Source: a virus
Direction: 5' to 3' (one strand)
DNA: 45,857 nt
IMG/VR virus record: IMGVR_UViG_3300025890_000043
Coordinates: 1 to 45,857 of that record
How positions within the stretch are numbered: the stretch's first letter is position 1; every line of letters starts with the position of its first letter. Shown here piece by piece: positions 39,404-45,857 of this stretch. The position numbers and the translations under genes were made by a program. Under the pieces are notes generated by a model. It did no database searches. It had not been told where the DNA came from and saw only the letters and a program-made list of their open reading frames with translations.

Positions 39404-39428
39404 AGGGAGCACGAAAAAGCTGTTCCCT
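39404..39428 (-). repeat. Conserved hairpin element, copy C
   Basis: Read on the minus strand it is AGGGAACA, loop GCTTTTTCG, TGCTCCCT, with arms identical to copies A and B. Downstream bases also resemble copy B (CTCCCTGGGACCT). It lies between the capsid gene group and the leftward genes from 39353 onward and points in their direction. Confidence 0.6.
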
Positions 39429-39452
39429 ACGGCCTTAGAATTAAAATGAATT

Positions 39453-39474
39453 GGGGGAGAGTTGCCCCTCCCCC
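39453..39474 (-). terminator. G/C hairpin after the capsid genes (partial terminator candidate)
   Basis: GGGGGAG (39453-39459) and CTCCCCC (39468-39474) form a 7-bp stem with loop AGTTGCCC. On the minus strand it follows the 58-aa gene and is followed by AATTCATTTTAATT, a weak U-rich stretch. It may lower transcription between the highly expressed capsid genes and the tail genes, or protect the capsid mRNA 3' end. Confidence 0.55.
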
Positions 39475-39481
39475 GCATCAA

Positions 39482-39658
39482 TTAGGCTTGCTCGAACTTC
39501 CCTTTTGAGGGAGCACTAACACTGCCTTTTGCGATACCCATAGGTTTCTGATCTGGGCCTTTGCTGTCCATCCCCATTGAAGCTAGGGATTCTCCTGCAA
39601 AAGACTTCTTCTCAGTCAAACCATTGTCGGGCATTTTGCCACTTGCACTATCTTTCAT
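39482..39658 (-). CDS. Small protein downstream of the capsid gene (58 aa)
   Basis: An excellent AGGAGG lies seven bases before the ATG at 39658. The product begins MKDSASGKMPDNGLTEKKSF, is rich in Lys, Gly, Ser and Met and ends SKGKFEQA. The strong ribosome-binding site and position next to the capsid genes suggest an abundant small virion component or cement protein, but no family is known to me. The G/C hairpin follows its stop. Confidence 0.75.
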   Translation of the reverse strand: MKDSASGKMPDNGLTEKKSFAGESLASMGMDSKGPDQKPMGIAKGSVSAPSKGKFEQA

Positions 39659-39667
39659 AATTTCCTC

Positions 39668-40048
39668 CTAGTACCATTCAATCATGACATGAACATGCGC
39701 CTGACCAGCAGGAGTACCGCCAGTAGGAGCTTTCAAAGTCAGATGAATATCGGTATCAGCTGGAAGTGCGTCGAGCACAAGGTCAGCAGCCGTGTCAGTC
39801 AGGCTCTGCTGAGCACCAGCAGCAAGCGTACCTAAACCCATGTTTACGTACTGCGTACCAGCGGCAGAAGAACCAAGATTGACAGCGCCTTCCGTGGTGA
39901 CGGCATTGAAAGTTTCGATAGCTTCAACATCAATCTCTTTGATGCTACCTTGCTTTCCTTCTGGGCCACGAATAATCATGGAACCAGTGCCTGCACCAAA
40001 GTCGTGGTAATAGCTGAATGCATAAGGACGTGGATCGCTGTAACTCAT
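39668..40048 (-). CDS. Small capsid-associated protein (126 aa)
   Basis: The start has AAGGAG upstream. The sequence has MSYSDPRPYAFSYYHDFGAG, GSIKEIDVEAIETFNA and a beta-rich C-terminus (DIHLTLKAPTGGTPAGQAHV, then HVMIEWY). Its codons end in C/G more often than those of surrounding genes, as in the adjacent capsid gene, which points to high expression. A head decoration or minor capsid protein is the likely role. No named family is claimed. Confidence 0.8.
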   Translation of the reverse strand: MSYSDPRPYAFSYYHDFGAGTGSMIIRGPEGKQGSIKEIDVEAIETFNAVTTEGAVNLGSSAAGTQYVNMGLGTLAAGAQQSLTDTAADLVLDALPADTDIHLTLKAPTGGTPAGQAHVHVMIEWY

Positions 40049-40060
40049 AACAATTTCTCC

Positions 40061-41026
40061 TTAAGATTGGCTATCCCACATCACGATGCGTGACTGGGCT
40101 GCTTGTGTGTGAACGAGGCCGAAACCTCCCAAGTAATACCACGCAATACCACGGTCCCGTCCGAAGTCGCCAGGAATTTTCCCACGAATTTCTTCAGGAA
40201 CAGCGATAGCTTCAGCAACAGTATCTTCACCAAAGAACAGGCACCAATCGGACTTGCCGTTGGACCATGCACTAGCTGAAGTACCGAGAGCTGCGGCACC
40301 TTTGTGGGTCTGCTCAACGAAACGCACACCCTCGTAACGACCAATTTCGCCGTTCATAATCATCTGGAAACCAGCATCAATATACTGCTTAATTCCTTCA
40401 AGATCATTCTTCAACTGACGATAGGTCGAAGGACGCGAGATTGAGTAATAATCATCATCAGCATACGCTGGGATGTTACGCTCTTTCATTTCGTCAACAA
40501 TCAACTTGACATGCTCTTTACCAAGAGCAATGTTGTTAACCGTTGCAGACGCACCATTCTCTGTAACCACCAAAGAAGTCGTACTCGTACCTGCAGTAGG
40601 CGTGACGCGAACTTTCGCGGCATCGAACTGCGCAGCAGCAAGATTATCGAATCCTTTAGTAGCATCGTTTTTCAGCACTTTCCGGATAACTTCGGCCACA
40701 GGCTGCTCAGAGAGATCATCCAATTTACCAGTGTACGGTACGCTGTTACCAGCTTCCGTAATGGTCATGGTTCCCTGAGAAATAGTGAACGAGGTTTCTG
40801 GGATGGTGCTGGTCTCTGTTAGTGTCGTGCCTTGCGTGGCAACGTCACTGTACACGTTCCAATGGAATGTATCGCCGCGATGTAAGCCCTGATGCGCTGC
40901 GTCTTTTACGTCGCAGAACTGACGGAACTTGACCATCGGCTGAACTGCCATCCGAAGAAGGCGGCTCAGGTTGTCAGCATACATATAACCACCAGAGGTG
41001 TTAACTGACCATACTTGTCCAGCCAT
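40061..41026 (-). CDS. Major capsid protein (N4-gp56-like)
   Basis: This 321-residue protein follows a strong GGAGG ribosome-binding site and the scaffold gene. Segments such as QPMVKFRQFCDVKDAAHQGL, RGDTFHWNVYSD, NGEIGRYEGVRFVEQT and GIAWYYLGGFGLVHTQAAQS match the N4-gp56 branch of HK97-fold capsid proteins. The codon usage is unusually C/G-ending for this genome, in line with a very abundant product. Position after portal and scaffold agrees with the head gene order. Confidence 0.92.
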   Translation of the reverse strand: MAGQVWSVNTSGGYMYADNLSRLLRMAVQPMVKFRQFCDVKDAAHQGLHRGDTFHWNVYSDVATQGTTLTETSTIPETSFTISQGTMTITEAGNSVPYTGKLDDLSEQPVAEVIRKVLKNDATKGFDNLAAAQFDAAKVRVTPTAGTSTTSLVVTENGASATVNNIALGKEHVKLIVDEMKERNIPAYADDDYYSISRPSTYRQLKNDLEGIKQYIDAGFQMIMNGEIGRYEGVRFVEQTHKGAAALGTSASAWSNGKSDWCLFFGEDTVAEAIAVPEEIRGKIPGDFGRDRGIAWYYLGGFGLVHTQAAQSRIVMWDSQS

Positions 41027-41044
41027 AATTAACCTCCAAAAGAG

Positions 41045-42031
41045 TTATAAGTTTTGGCCTCTAGCTTTACGCATTTCTGCAACAATTTGAGATGGTGTCA
41101 TAGGGACATCATTCTTCGCATTGCCAGCCGAAGCCCTTACGGATTTAGGTTGTCTCACAATTTTTTGTTTGCGATTAACCCGTTCATTTGAATCATTACT
41201 AATTCCAGCCCACTCACGAGTGTACTCAGCAGCTGCATTGATAATCTGCGACGGTGTCCAATTAGGATTTTGCTCCGTTAGGGTAATCGTCTTCCTATCT
41301 GCAATTGCTCGAAGCTCCTCAGATTCTGCAATATCTGGATAGCTTTCATTAAAAGATCTTACTGCATCCTCTAATTCAGACTGATATGCTGCCCTCTGAA
41401 TATGCTCTTGCTCTGCTTTTTTTCTTGCTTCGTGAGAAAGAATAGCTTGATTTACAACCTCTTCTACATTTTGGGTGGCATTGCTGCGCCCACTATTTGC
41501 CAAGGTCCTGAGTAGTTTAGCAGCCTCCGCTGCGTCATCCTGGAATAATGCTTCATGGTATTTTTCGACAATGTCTTCAACACCTTCTGCTTCTTCCGTT
41601 TGCTCAACGTCCTGACGGGATGGTTGAGAATTTAACATTCTTAATTGTTCTTGAATCTGCTGCTCTCGATACATAAGCTCTCGCTCTTTAACAGCAGCAG
41701 CTTGAAACTTTTCTTGAGATGCGCGATCTTTCTGATGGGAAGACTTTAAAGAATCAAACGGAACATCTACTTCTTCACCGTTGACTTTAACCTTGGTAAC
41801 CCACTGTTCTCCATTAAACCATACTGGCGCATCTGGAGCTTCCTGAGCTTCTTCTACTTCTTCTTCTACGTGCTCTTCTTCCCTACGTCTGTTATAGATC
41901 TCCTCTAAAGCCTTTTCCCTAGCGGAAAGAGGGTTTATCTTAGGCATATCAAGATCATTAACAGCTTGTTCTTCAACAACTTCTTCCGACTCTAACGCAT
42001 CCTGAACCTCTTCTTGGGTAGCGTTTTCCAT
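41045..42031 (-). CDS. Scaffolding protein
   Basis: This 328-residue protein is extremely acidic at its start (EEVQDALESEEVVEEQAVND), with long charged coiled-coil sequence (VKERELMYREQQIQEQLRML, NQAILSHEARKKAEQEHIQR) and a basic C-terminus (NRKQKIVRQPKSVRAS) able to bind the acidic inner face of the capsid. That composition and its position between portal and major capsid protein are typical of phage scaffolds, which shape the procapsid and leave before packaging. No protease domain is seen. Confidence 0.88.
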   Translation of the reverse strand: MENATQEEVQDALESEEVVEEQAVNDLDMPKINPLSAREKALEEIYNRRREEEHVEEEVEEAQEAPDAPVWFNGEQWVTKVKVNGEEVDVPFDSLKSSHQKDRASQEKFQAAAVKERELMYREQQIQEQLRMLNSQPSRQDVEQTEEAEGVEDIVEKYHEALFQDDAAEAAKLLRTLANSGRSNATQNVEEVVNQAILSHEARKKAEQEHIQRAAYQSELEDAVRSFNESYPDIAESEELRAIADRKTITLTEQNPNWTPSQIINAAAEYTREWAGISNDSNERVNRKQKIVRQPKSVRASAGNAKNDVPMTPSQIVAEMRKARGQNL

Positions 42032-42043
42032 ATTACTATCTCC

Positions 42044-42379
42044 TTATGGTTCTAATACACCAGAAGATTTGTATTTTGAAATCTTATCAGCATTCTCCCC
42101 TTCTTGTATAATACTGTCAAACCACTGCAGCGTTTTTAAGGGTGTTGAGAGATCAGAAACAATCTTCCGGTACTCTTTTAGTTCTTCTTCTGAAGAACCC
42201 TTAAATCCGTTTAAACCAATATCTTCTAAATTATTAATTCCCTTTATGTACTCATTGAGGGCTTTTGTTAATATTGCTTTACCTACGGATGTATTTAAAA
42301 AATCTTTTGTGGTATGACCTATTCTTATTCTTTTAACTAAGTCATCAATCCCGACTTCACGGGGATCATAGTAATCCAT
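42044..42379 (-). CDS. Hypothetical head-region protein (111 aa)
   Basis: The gene lies between portal and scaffold. The product begins MDYYDPREVGIDDLVKRIRI and is helical (AILTKALNEYIKGINNLEDI, STPLKTLQWFDSIIQEGENA). A small helical protein at this place is common in podovirus head modules and may assist head assembly or peptide recruitment. No family is recognised. Confidence 0.75.
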   Translation of the reverse strand: MDYYDPREVGIDDLVKRIRIGHTTKDFLNTSVGKAILTKALNEYIKGINNLEDIGLNGFKGSSEEELKEYRKIVSDLSTPLKTLQWFDSIIQEGENADKISKYKSSGVLEP

Positions 42380-42380
42380 A

Positions 42381-44561
42381 TTATCCTACTGCGTAAGGTA
42401 TTTTACCATAGTCGTCTCTAGCCATTACTCCAATATCGCCTTCGTCAACCATCTCTTCTTGTCTTGCAATCTCAGAATCTGCTATCTGATTTATTAAAGC
42501 TTCTCTTTGCAGCATTAACTCAGCACGTCTAGTTGCTACGTCTTCCTGCTTCAATTGTAAATCAATATTTTTTAGCTGTGCTTCCATTTCTTTTTTGCGA
42601 ATTTCTGTGCCGTACTTCATGTTAGCAACTTCAAGATTTCCTTGCTGTTTCATCTGTTCAATAGTAATTCTATTTTGCAGCTTTCCTTGTTCAGACTGAA
42701 TGTATCCTTGCATCTCTTCAAGTTGCGCTGTAAGTTCTGCAACCTGTGGATTCTGCTCCATCATAACAAAACGTTCACCGTCTTTATATCCAAGAGCGCC
42801 AAACACTTCTTTTACAATCTCCTGAACATTCAAGCTCTCTGCAAATCCTGGAAGACCTCCAAGCATCTGTATTCCAGATATAAGGTTTTGAACTTTGCGT
42901 AATGGATCTGTAGCACTAATTCCAACGTTAACCTTTAATAGAACTTCGTACTTTAACAGATCGTTTATAACACCCTGGTATTGCTGATTAACTTGAATTG
43001 CTGCATCGCTCGCTAATTCAAGAATAATTTCATCTGTTTCATAGTACTGCTCAAGACGCATAAGCTGTTTAAGTACACGCTCTACCCAAGTTTCAGAAAA
43101 GGTTCTAAGAACATACTCTGTAACTGTTCCACTGTTGCTTGCCATAAGTGACATACCGCCAACAGTTTCATTTAAAGATCTAGCTCCTTGTACTGTAGAC
43201 GTTGAGAAGTTACCTTGCAACTCATCAAAGTCCATATTGATCCTATCCTGTTCTGCATAAGCTGAACCTGTAACATCTCTAGTATCAATAACACGTACAT
43301 CGTTATCTGGATCATCCATCTCTACCGCGCCACCAGGAACAGATCTAAACAAAGCATCTAGATCAATGTTTCTATCTCTGCGAATATGGTAACGTTTGTT
43401 CATTGCTAAACGAACATTGTCAAACCTTTGGTTCCATATGTCGTTAGCAGCGGCCTGCAATTCTTGTGTTAGCTCTACTGTTCCAGCTGGATAAAGTCTA
43501 TGAGATTCTACATTAGTGTAACCCATTACATAAGGGCGCTCACCATTCCTTAACCAAGGATACTCTTCTAGAAGAGGTTTTGGATCTGTAAGCATTGCAT
43601 CAGTTCCTACTGTATAGTAGCACCAATCCATTCCTTCTCTGCGAACAATGTTTTTATGTATCCATACAACTTTGTAAGAATCAATATCACCATAGCCAGC
43701 ATCGTTATCTAATCGATCCTCTCTTGGCTCATCCCTAATCATTCGGGTGGTATCATCATCTTCATCTGTATCAGAAGCTAGAAGCTCACCTATAGGAATA
43801 TCTAACCACTCTCCATCTATCATTTTTTGTCTAACATCCTGAACGTACATAGGCATAAGATGAATGATATAAGGACTGCTTTCCATAGGATCATGCCAGT
43901 CAGCAGCAGGATCAATTCTAATATTTTCTGGAGAAATAAGATCTATAATAGGTTTATCTTTAATAGATGTCTTCTGTTTAGTTACAACAGGATTACCGTC
44001 AGCATCCATAACAGGTCTGTTCTGGCTATCTACATTTAAGTAAGCTTCTTCTTTCTCTTCATATTCCCAATACTGATGGCTTACACATATGCCCTGTACA
44101 GCTGCATCTTGCAAGGCTGCAGACATTGTCTGGAACCAAGGAAGAGTGTTTGTAAGCCTATACTGCATGATAGATTGAGATACCGCTGCAGCCGCAACCT
44201 GATCTGGGTCGTTAGGATTTCTAGGCTGAACACTTACAACATCTTCGTTAGTAAAGAAAGCAACAGCCATAGCAGACTGAAGGTTTCTTACAGCAGTTCT
44301 GGTCTTTGGTCTAAAAAACCTAGACCTTTTGTCATACGCCCCAGTGTTATACTTAGAACCAGGGGGATGCTTGCTGTTAAACAAAGAAATGCTTTTTTCC
44401 CACTGATCTCTAAGGTTAGAATCAACCCAATCACTAGACTCTTCATAAGCTTCACGAGCAATACGCAGCCAAAAATCTTCTATGTACGGAGTATCCTCCA
44501 TCTGTTCAACAGATATATTTTCTGAACCCTCCGTAGGAGGCTGCGGTCTAATTCGGCTCAT
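42381..44561 (-). CDS. Portal protein (P22-type)
   Basis: This is a 726-residue protein. It has an N-terminal region with TAVRNLQSAMAVAFFTNEDV and PISIN-like core sequence (LISPENIRIDPAADWHDPME, VESHRLYPAGTVELTQELQA, ANDIWNQRFDNVRLAMNKRY), followed by MSLMASNSGTVTEYVLRTFS and a long C-terminal coiled coil (NRITIEQMKQQGNLEVANMK, RRAELMLQREALINQIADSE). Size and order fit the large P22-type portal with a barrel-like C-terminus. The portal ring is the DNA channel and binds TerL during packaging. ATGA overlap links it to the upstream gene. Confidence 0.92.
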   Translation of the reverse strand: MSRIRPQPPTEGSENISVEQMEDTPYIEDFWLRIAREAYEESSDWVDSNLRDQWEKSISLFNSKHPPGSKYNTGAYDKRSRFFRPKTRTAVRNLQSAMAVAFFTNEDVVSVQPRNPNDPDQVAAAAVSQSIMQYRLTNTLPWFQTMSAALQDAAVQGICVSHQYWEYEEKEEAYLNVDSQNRPVMDADGNPVVTKQKTSIKDKPIIDLISPENIRIDPAADWHDPMESSPYIIHLMPMYVQDVRQKMIDGEWLDIPIGELLASDTDEDDDTTRMIRDEPREDRLDNDAGYGDIDSYKVVWIHKNIVRREGMDWCYYTVGTDAMLTDPKPLLEEYPWLRNGERPYVMGYTNVESHRLYPAGTVELTQELQAAANDIWNQRFDNVRLAMNKRYHIRRDRNIDLDALFRSVPGGAVEMDDPDNDVRVIDTRDVTGSAYAEQDRINMDFDELQGNFSTSTVQGARSLNETVGGMSLMASNSGTVTEYVLRTFSETWVERVLKQLMRLEQYYETDEIILELASDAAIQVNQQYQGVINDLLKYEVLLKVNVGISATDPLRKVQNLISGIQMLGGLPGFAESLNVQEIVKEVFGALGYKDGERFVMMEQNPQVAELTAQLEEMQGYIQSEQGKLQNRITIEQMKQQGNLEVANMKYGTEIRKKEMEAQLKNIDLQLKQEDVATRRAELMLQREALINQIADSEIARQEEMVDEGDIGVMARDDYGKIPYAVG

Positions 44562-44893
44562 CTAGAGTAATCCCCATTAAGTTTGCCTTTGGAATCCATT
44601 GATAGGTCATGGTACAGTGTGTCATCAAACTGACCCCTCTTCTGCCTAAACCTTTCTAGTATTTCTCCGCCAGCCATAACAACCATTTTGTAATCGTTGT
44701 CTATTTTATCGGTATGAAGAACAAATCCCCAGTTGCCAGAAAGACGCATTGATTTTACAGAAACAACTCCGTCCATTACATGTACAGCCCATAACCACCC
44801 AGGATACTTTTCTTCTAATTTTTCTGCAATATTTTTAGCTAACATATTATCATTTAAAGAATATATGTTTGACTTTGCAACATCTAAATTCAT
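44558..44893 (-). CDS. Conserved hypothetical protein before the portal gene (111 aa)
   Basis: The product begins MNLDVAKSNIYSLNDNMLAK and has a compact alpha/beta pattern (EEKYPGWLWAVHVMDGVVSV, GFVLHTDKIDNDYKMVVMAG). Small proteins with YPGWxWxV and a late GGEILERF occur next to the portal in other marine podoviruses, as I recall, without a known role. ATGA and TAATG overlaps join it to both neighbours. Confidence 0.8.
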   Translation of the reverse strand: MNLDVAKSNIYSLNDNMLAKNIAEKLEEKYPGWLWAVHVMDGVVSVKSMRLSGNWGFVLHTDKIDNDYKMVVMAGGEILERFRQKRGQFDDTLYHDLSMDSKGKLNGDYSR

Positions 44894-45075
44894 TACTTTC
44901 TTCCCTTCTTTTGTTTCTTTTTTGCAGCGGTTTCGGTATAGAAAACTCTGTTTCCATTGTTGAATATATATGTTGGTGTTGGATACTTAAGAGAAGGATC
45001 AGCCTTGTAGCACTCATCCATCCAACTCCAAGTAGTTTCTTTTGTTTTTATATCACCCATATTGTAGGTTTCCAT
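44893..45075 (-). CDS. Small hypothetical protein (60 aa or 55 aa)
   Basis: Either the ATG at 45075 or the one at 45060 could be the start; neither has a strong ribosome-binding site. The sequence has TKETTWSWMDECYKADPSLK, PTPTYIFNNGNRVFY and a basic tail (AAKKKQKKGRK). It overlaps the upstream gene by up to 28 bases and the next start as TAATG. The basic tail may bind nucleic acid. Function unknown. Confidence 0.65.
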   Translation of the reverse strand: METYNMGDIKTKETTWSWMDECYKADPSLKYPTPTYIFNNGNRVFYTETAAKKKQKKGRK

Positions 45076-45548
45076 GTTGGGTCTTTCCAGACAGAGCTAG
45101 GAAATTTACCATCTATTGTAAGTATTCCGCTAACAGGATCATAAGAATGAGTCTGCCCTACAATTGGTGCCCTGCCATAAGCGCTCCAAGTATTTGGATC
45201 TGTTGCCCAAGTGGTTGATATGGTGTACCACTTAATTAAATCCATTGATAAGGAGCCAGCGGGAACAGTCCTGAAAACTCCTTTAGCAAATACTGGTCCA
45301 TGTCCAGTAAGAGATAAAGATCCAGCTCCTATACTTGGCGCAAAACTTATACCGAGATTAGGAGAAATACCATTAAGAGTTAGGTTTACACTGTCTGGAT
45401 AAACTATATGATTGTTAGGATTATCTGGAGCATATCCAGTTAGGCTTGCGCTATATGCACTAGGGGCAAGATAGTAGTCTTCCCAATGATACGTAGCCGC
45501 ATTCCAAGCATCCGAATTAGATGACCAAGAATCCCAAGGGTTAGACAT
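45048..45548 (-). CDS. Beta-repeat fibre-like protein (166 aa)
   Basis: The protein contains repeats of the form SASLTGYAP, NLTLNGISP, SLSLTGHGP and ILTIDGKFP, each about 30-40 residues apart. This is a beta-strand repeat pattern common in tail fibre or spike proteins. Trp-rich segments precede and follow it (NPWDSWSSNSDAWNAATYHW, TTWATDPNTWSAYG). TAATG links it to the upstream gene. It may be a small fibre or a capsid decoration. The host-contact role is inferred. Confidence 0.75.
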   Translation of the reverse strand: MSNPWDSWSSNSDAWNAATYHWEDYYLAPSAYSASLTGYAPDNPNNHIVYPDSVNLTLNGISPNLGISFAPSIGAGSLSLTGHGPVFAKGVFRTVPAGSLSMDLIKWYTISTTWATDPNTWSAYGRAPIVGQTHSYDPVSGILTIDGKFPSSVWKDPTWKPTIWVI

Positions 45549-45857
45549 TACAGATACCTAACGTGTAAAGGATCAGCCTCCGCATCAGGTGATTCAGGCC
45601 ATCCCCAATATGTTTTATCTACTGTAGAATTAATTGTTTCAGTTTCATCAGATACAGTTGTTACGCCTTCTTCATCAGTAACTTCAATTCTTCGCTCCTC
45701 TTGCACTTCATGATTCTGAAAGTTACGAATAGCATCTACAGAAGCAAACGCTTCAATTCCTGACTCAAGACTGTTACCATGAGCGCGTACTTCATTACGG
45801 TATGTAGTCCATTCAGAAGACATAGCAGTTTCACTGTCAATAGACCTGATAACTCTC
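45548..45857 (-). CDS. Tail-assembly-chaperone-like protein, open to the right edge
   Basis: The frame is open from 45857 down to the stop at 45548. An ATG at 45823 would give 91 residues, but codons upstream read RVIRSIDSETAMSSEW and look like part of the same protein. SEWTTYRNEVRAHGNS and the charged VQEERRIEVTDEEG resemble the YRxxLR region of XkdW-type tail-assembly chaperones, although such proteins are unusual in podoviruses. When the ends are joined as a circle, the frame is continuous with the small basic protein at 1-272 over 194 codons, so the true start may be there. Confidence 0.6.
   Translation of the reverse strand, partial: RVIRSIDSETAMSSEWTTYRNEVRAHGNSLESGIEAFASVDAIRNFQNHEVQEERRIEVTDEEGVTTVSDETETINSTVDKTYWGWPESPDAEADPLHVRYL

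Noticed and set aside
1-45857. CRISPR array, integrase/attachment site, rRNA
   Set aside because: No regularly spaced direct repeats, no tyrosine or serine recombinase motif in any ORF, and no rRNA-like sequence was seen.

Overview
The window looks like most or all of the genome of a tailed double-stranded DNA phage of the short-tailed (podovirus) kind. I infer this from a P22-type portal, a gp4-like head-tail adaptor, a gp10-like tail nozzle, a scaffold, an N4-gp56-like major capsid protein and a set of large internal (ejection) proteins. There is no contractile sheath and no long-tail tape-measure module. No integrase, repressor, tRNA, RNA polymerase or DNA polymerase was recognised, so it is probably lytic and uses host polymerases. 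The sequence is A+T-rich by eye. The gene set (class II ribonucleotide reductase, dUTPase, DUF3310, MoxR/VWA module, giant polyvalent protein) resembles that of aquatic phages of Gram-negative hosts, but the host cannot be fixed from sequence alone.

Layout. Positions 5071 to 1 (leftward) carry the packaging genes: small basic proteins, a TerS-like protein, a Gly-rich protein, the large terminase and membrane proteins. Positions 45857 to 22458 (leftward) carry the virion genes in the order fibre-like proteins, portal, scaffold, capsid, heptosyltransferase-like protein, adaptor, a split tail nozzle, internal proteins, a lysozyme-like internal protein, a 2,554-residue polyvalent protein and a 94-residue protein. 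If the ends are joined, packaging runs straight into portal, scaffold and capsid as one leftward late operon, so a circular map is likely. Positions 6387 to 22500 (rightward) carry the early and replication genes, which converge on the late operon at a strong terminator near 22.5 kb.

The divergent control region (5072-6386, about 1.3 kb without a gene) contains a leader inverted repeat, an extended -10 promoter for the packaging genes, a cluster of DnaA-box matches next to an A+T-rich tract (candidate origin), a conserved hairpin element, and about 600 bases that fold into many helices with GNRA tetraloops (candidate large non-coding RNA). The 168-residue ORF that follows is flanked by a 23-bp inverted repeat. 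The whole block is bracketed by two direct copies of the hairpin element (5616 and 7198). A third copy precedes leftward genes near 39.4 kb.

The early region holds a MoxR ATPase / DUF3150-like / metallopeptidase-VWA triad, a primase-helicase, a Holliday-junction-resolvase-like nuclease, an HNH-like protein, NinB, a Rad52-type annealing protein, a RecB/Cas4-like nuclease, SSB, dUTPase, class II RNR, DUF3310, a metallophosphoesterase and a Lar-like zinc ribbon. Together they suggest helicase-driven, recombination-dependent replication with a host polymerase, supported by phage nucleotide synthesis. Genes are tightly packed with many TAATG and ATGA junctions, so translational coupling is likely throughout.
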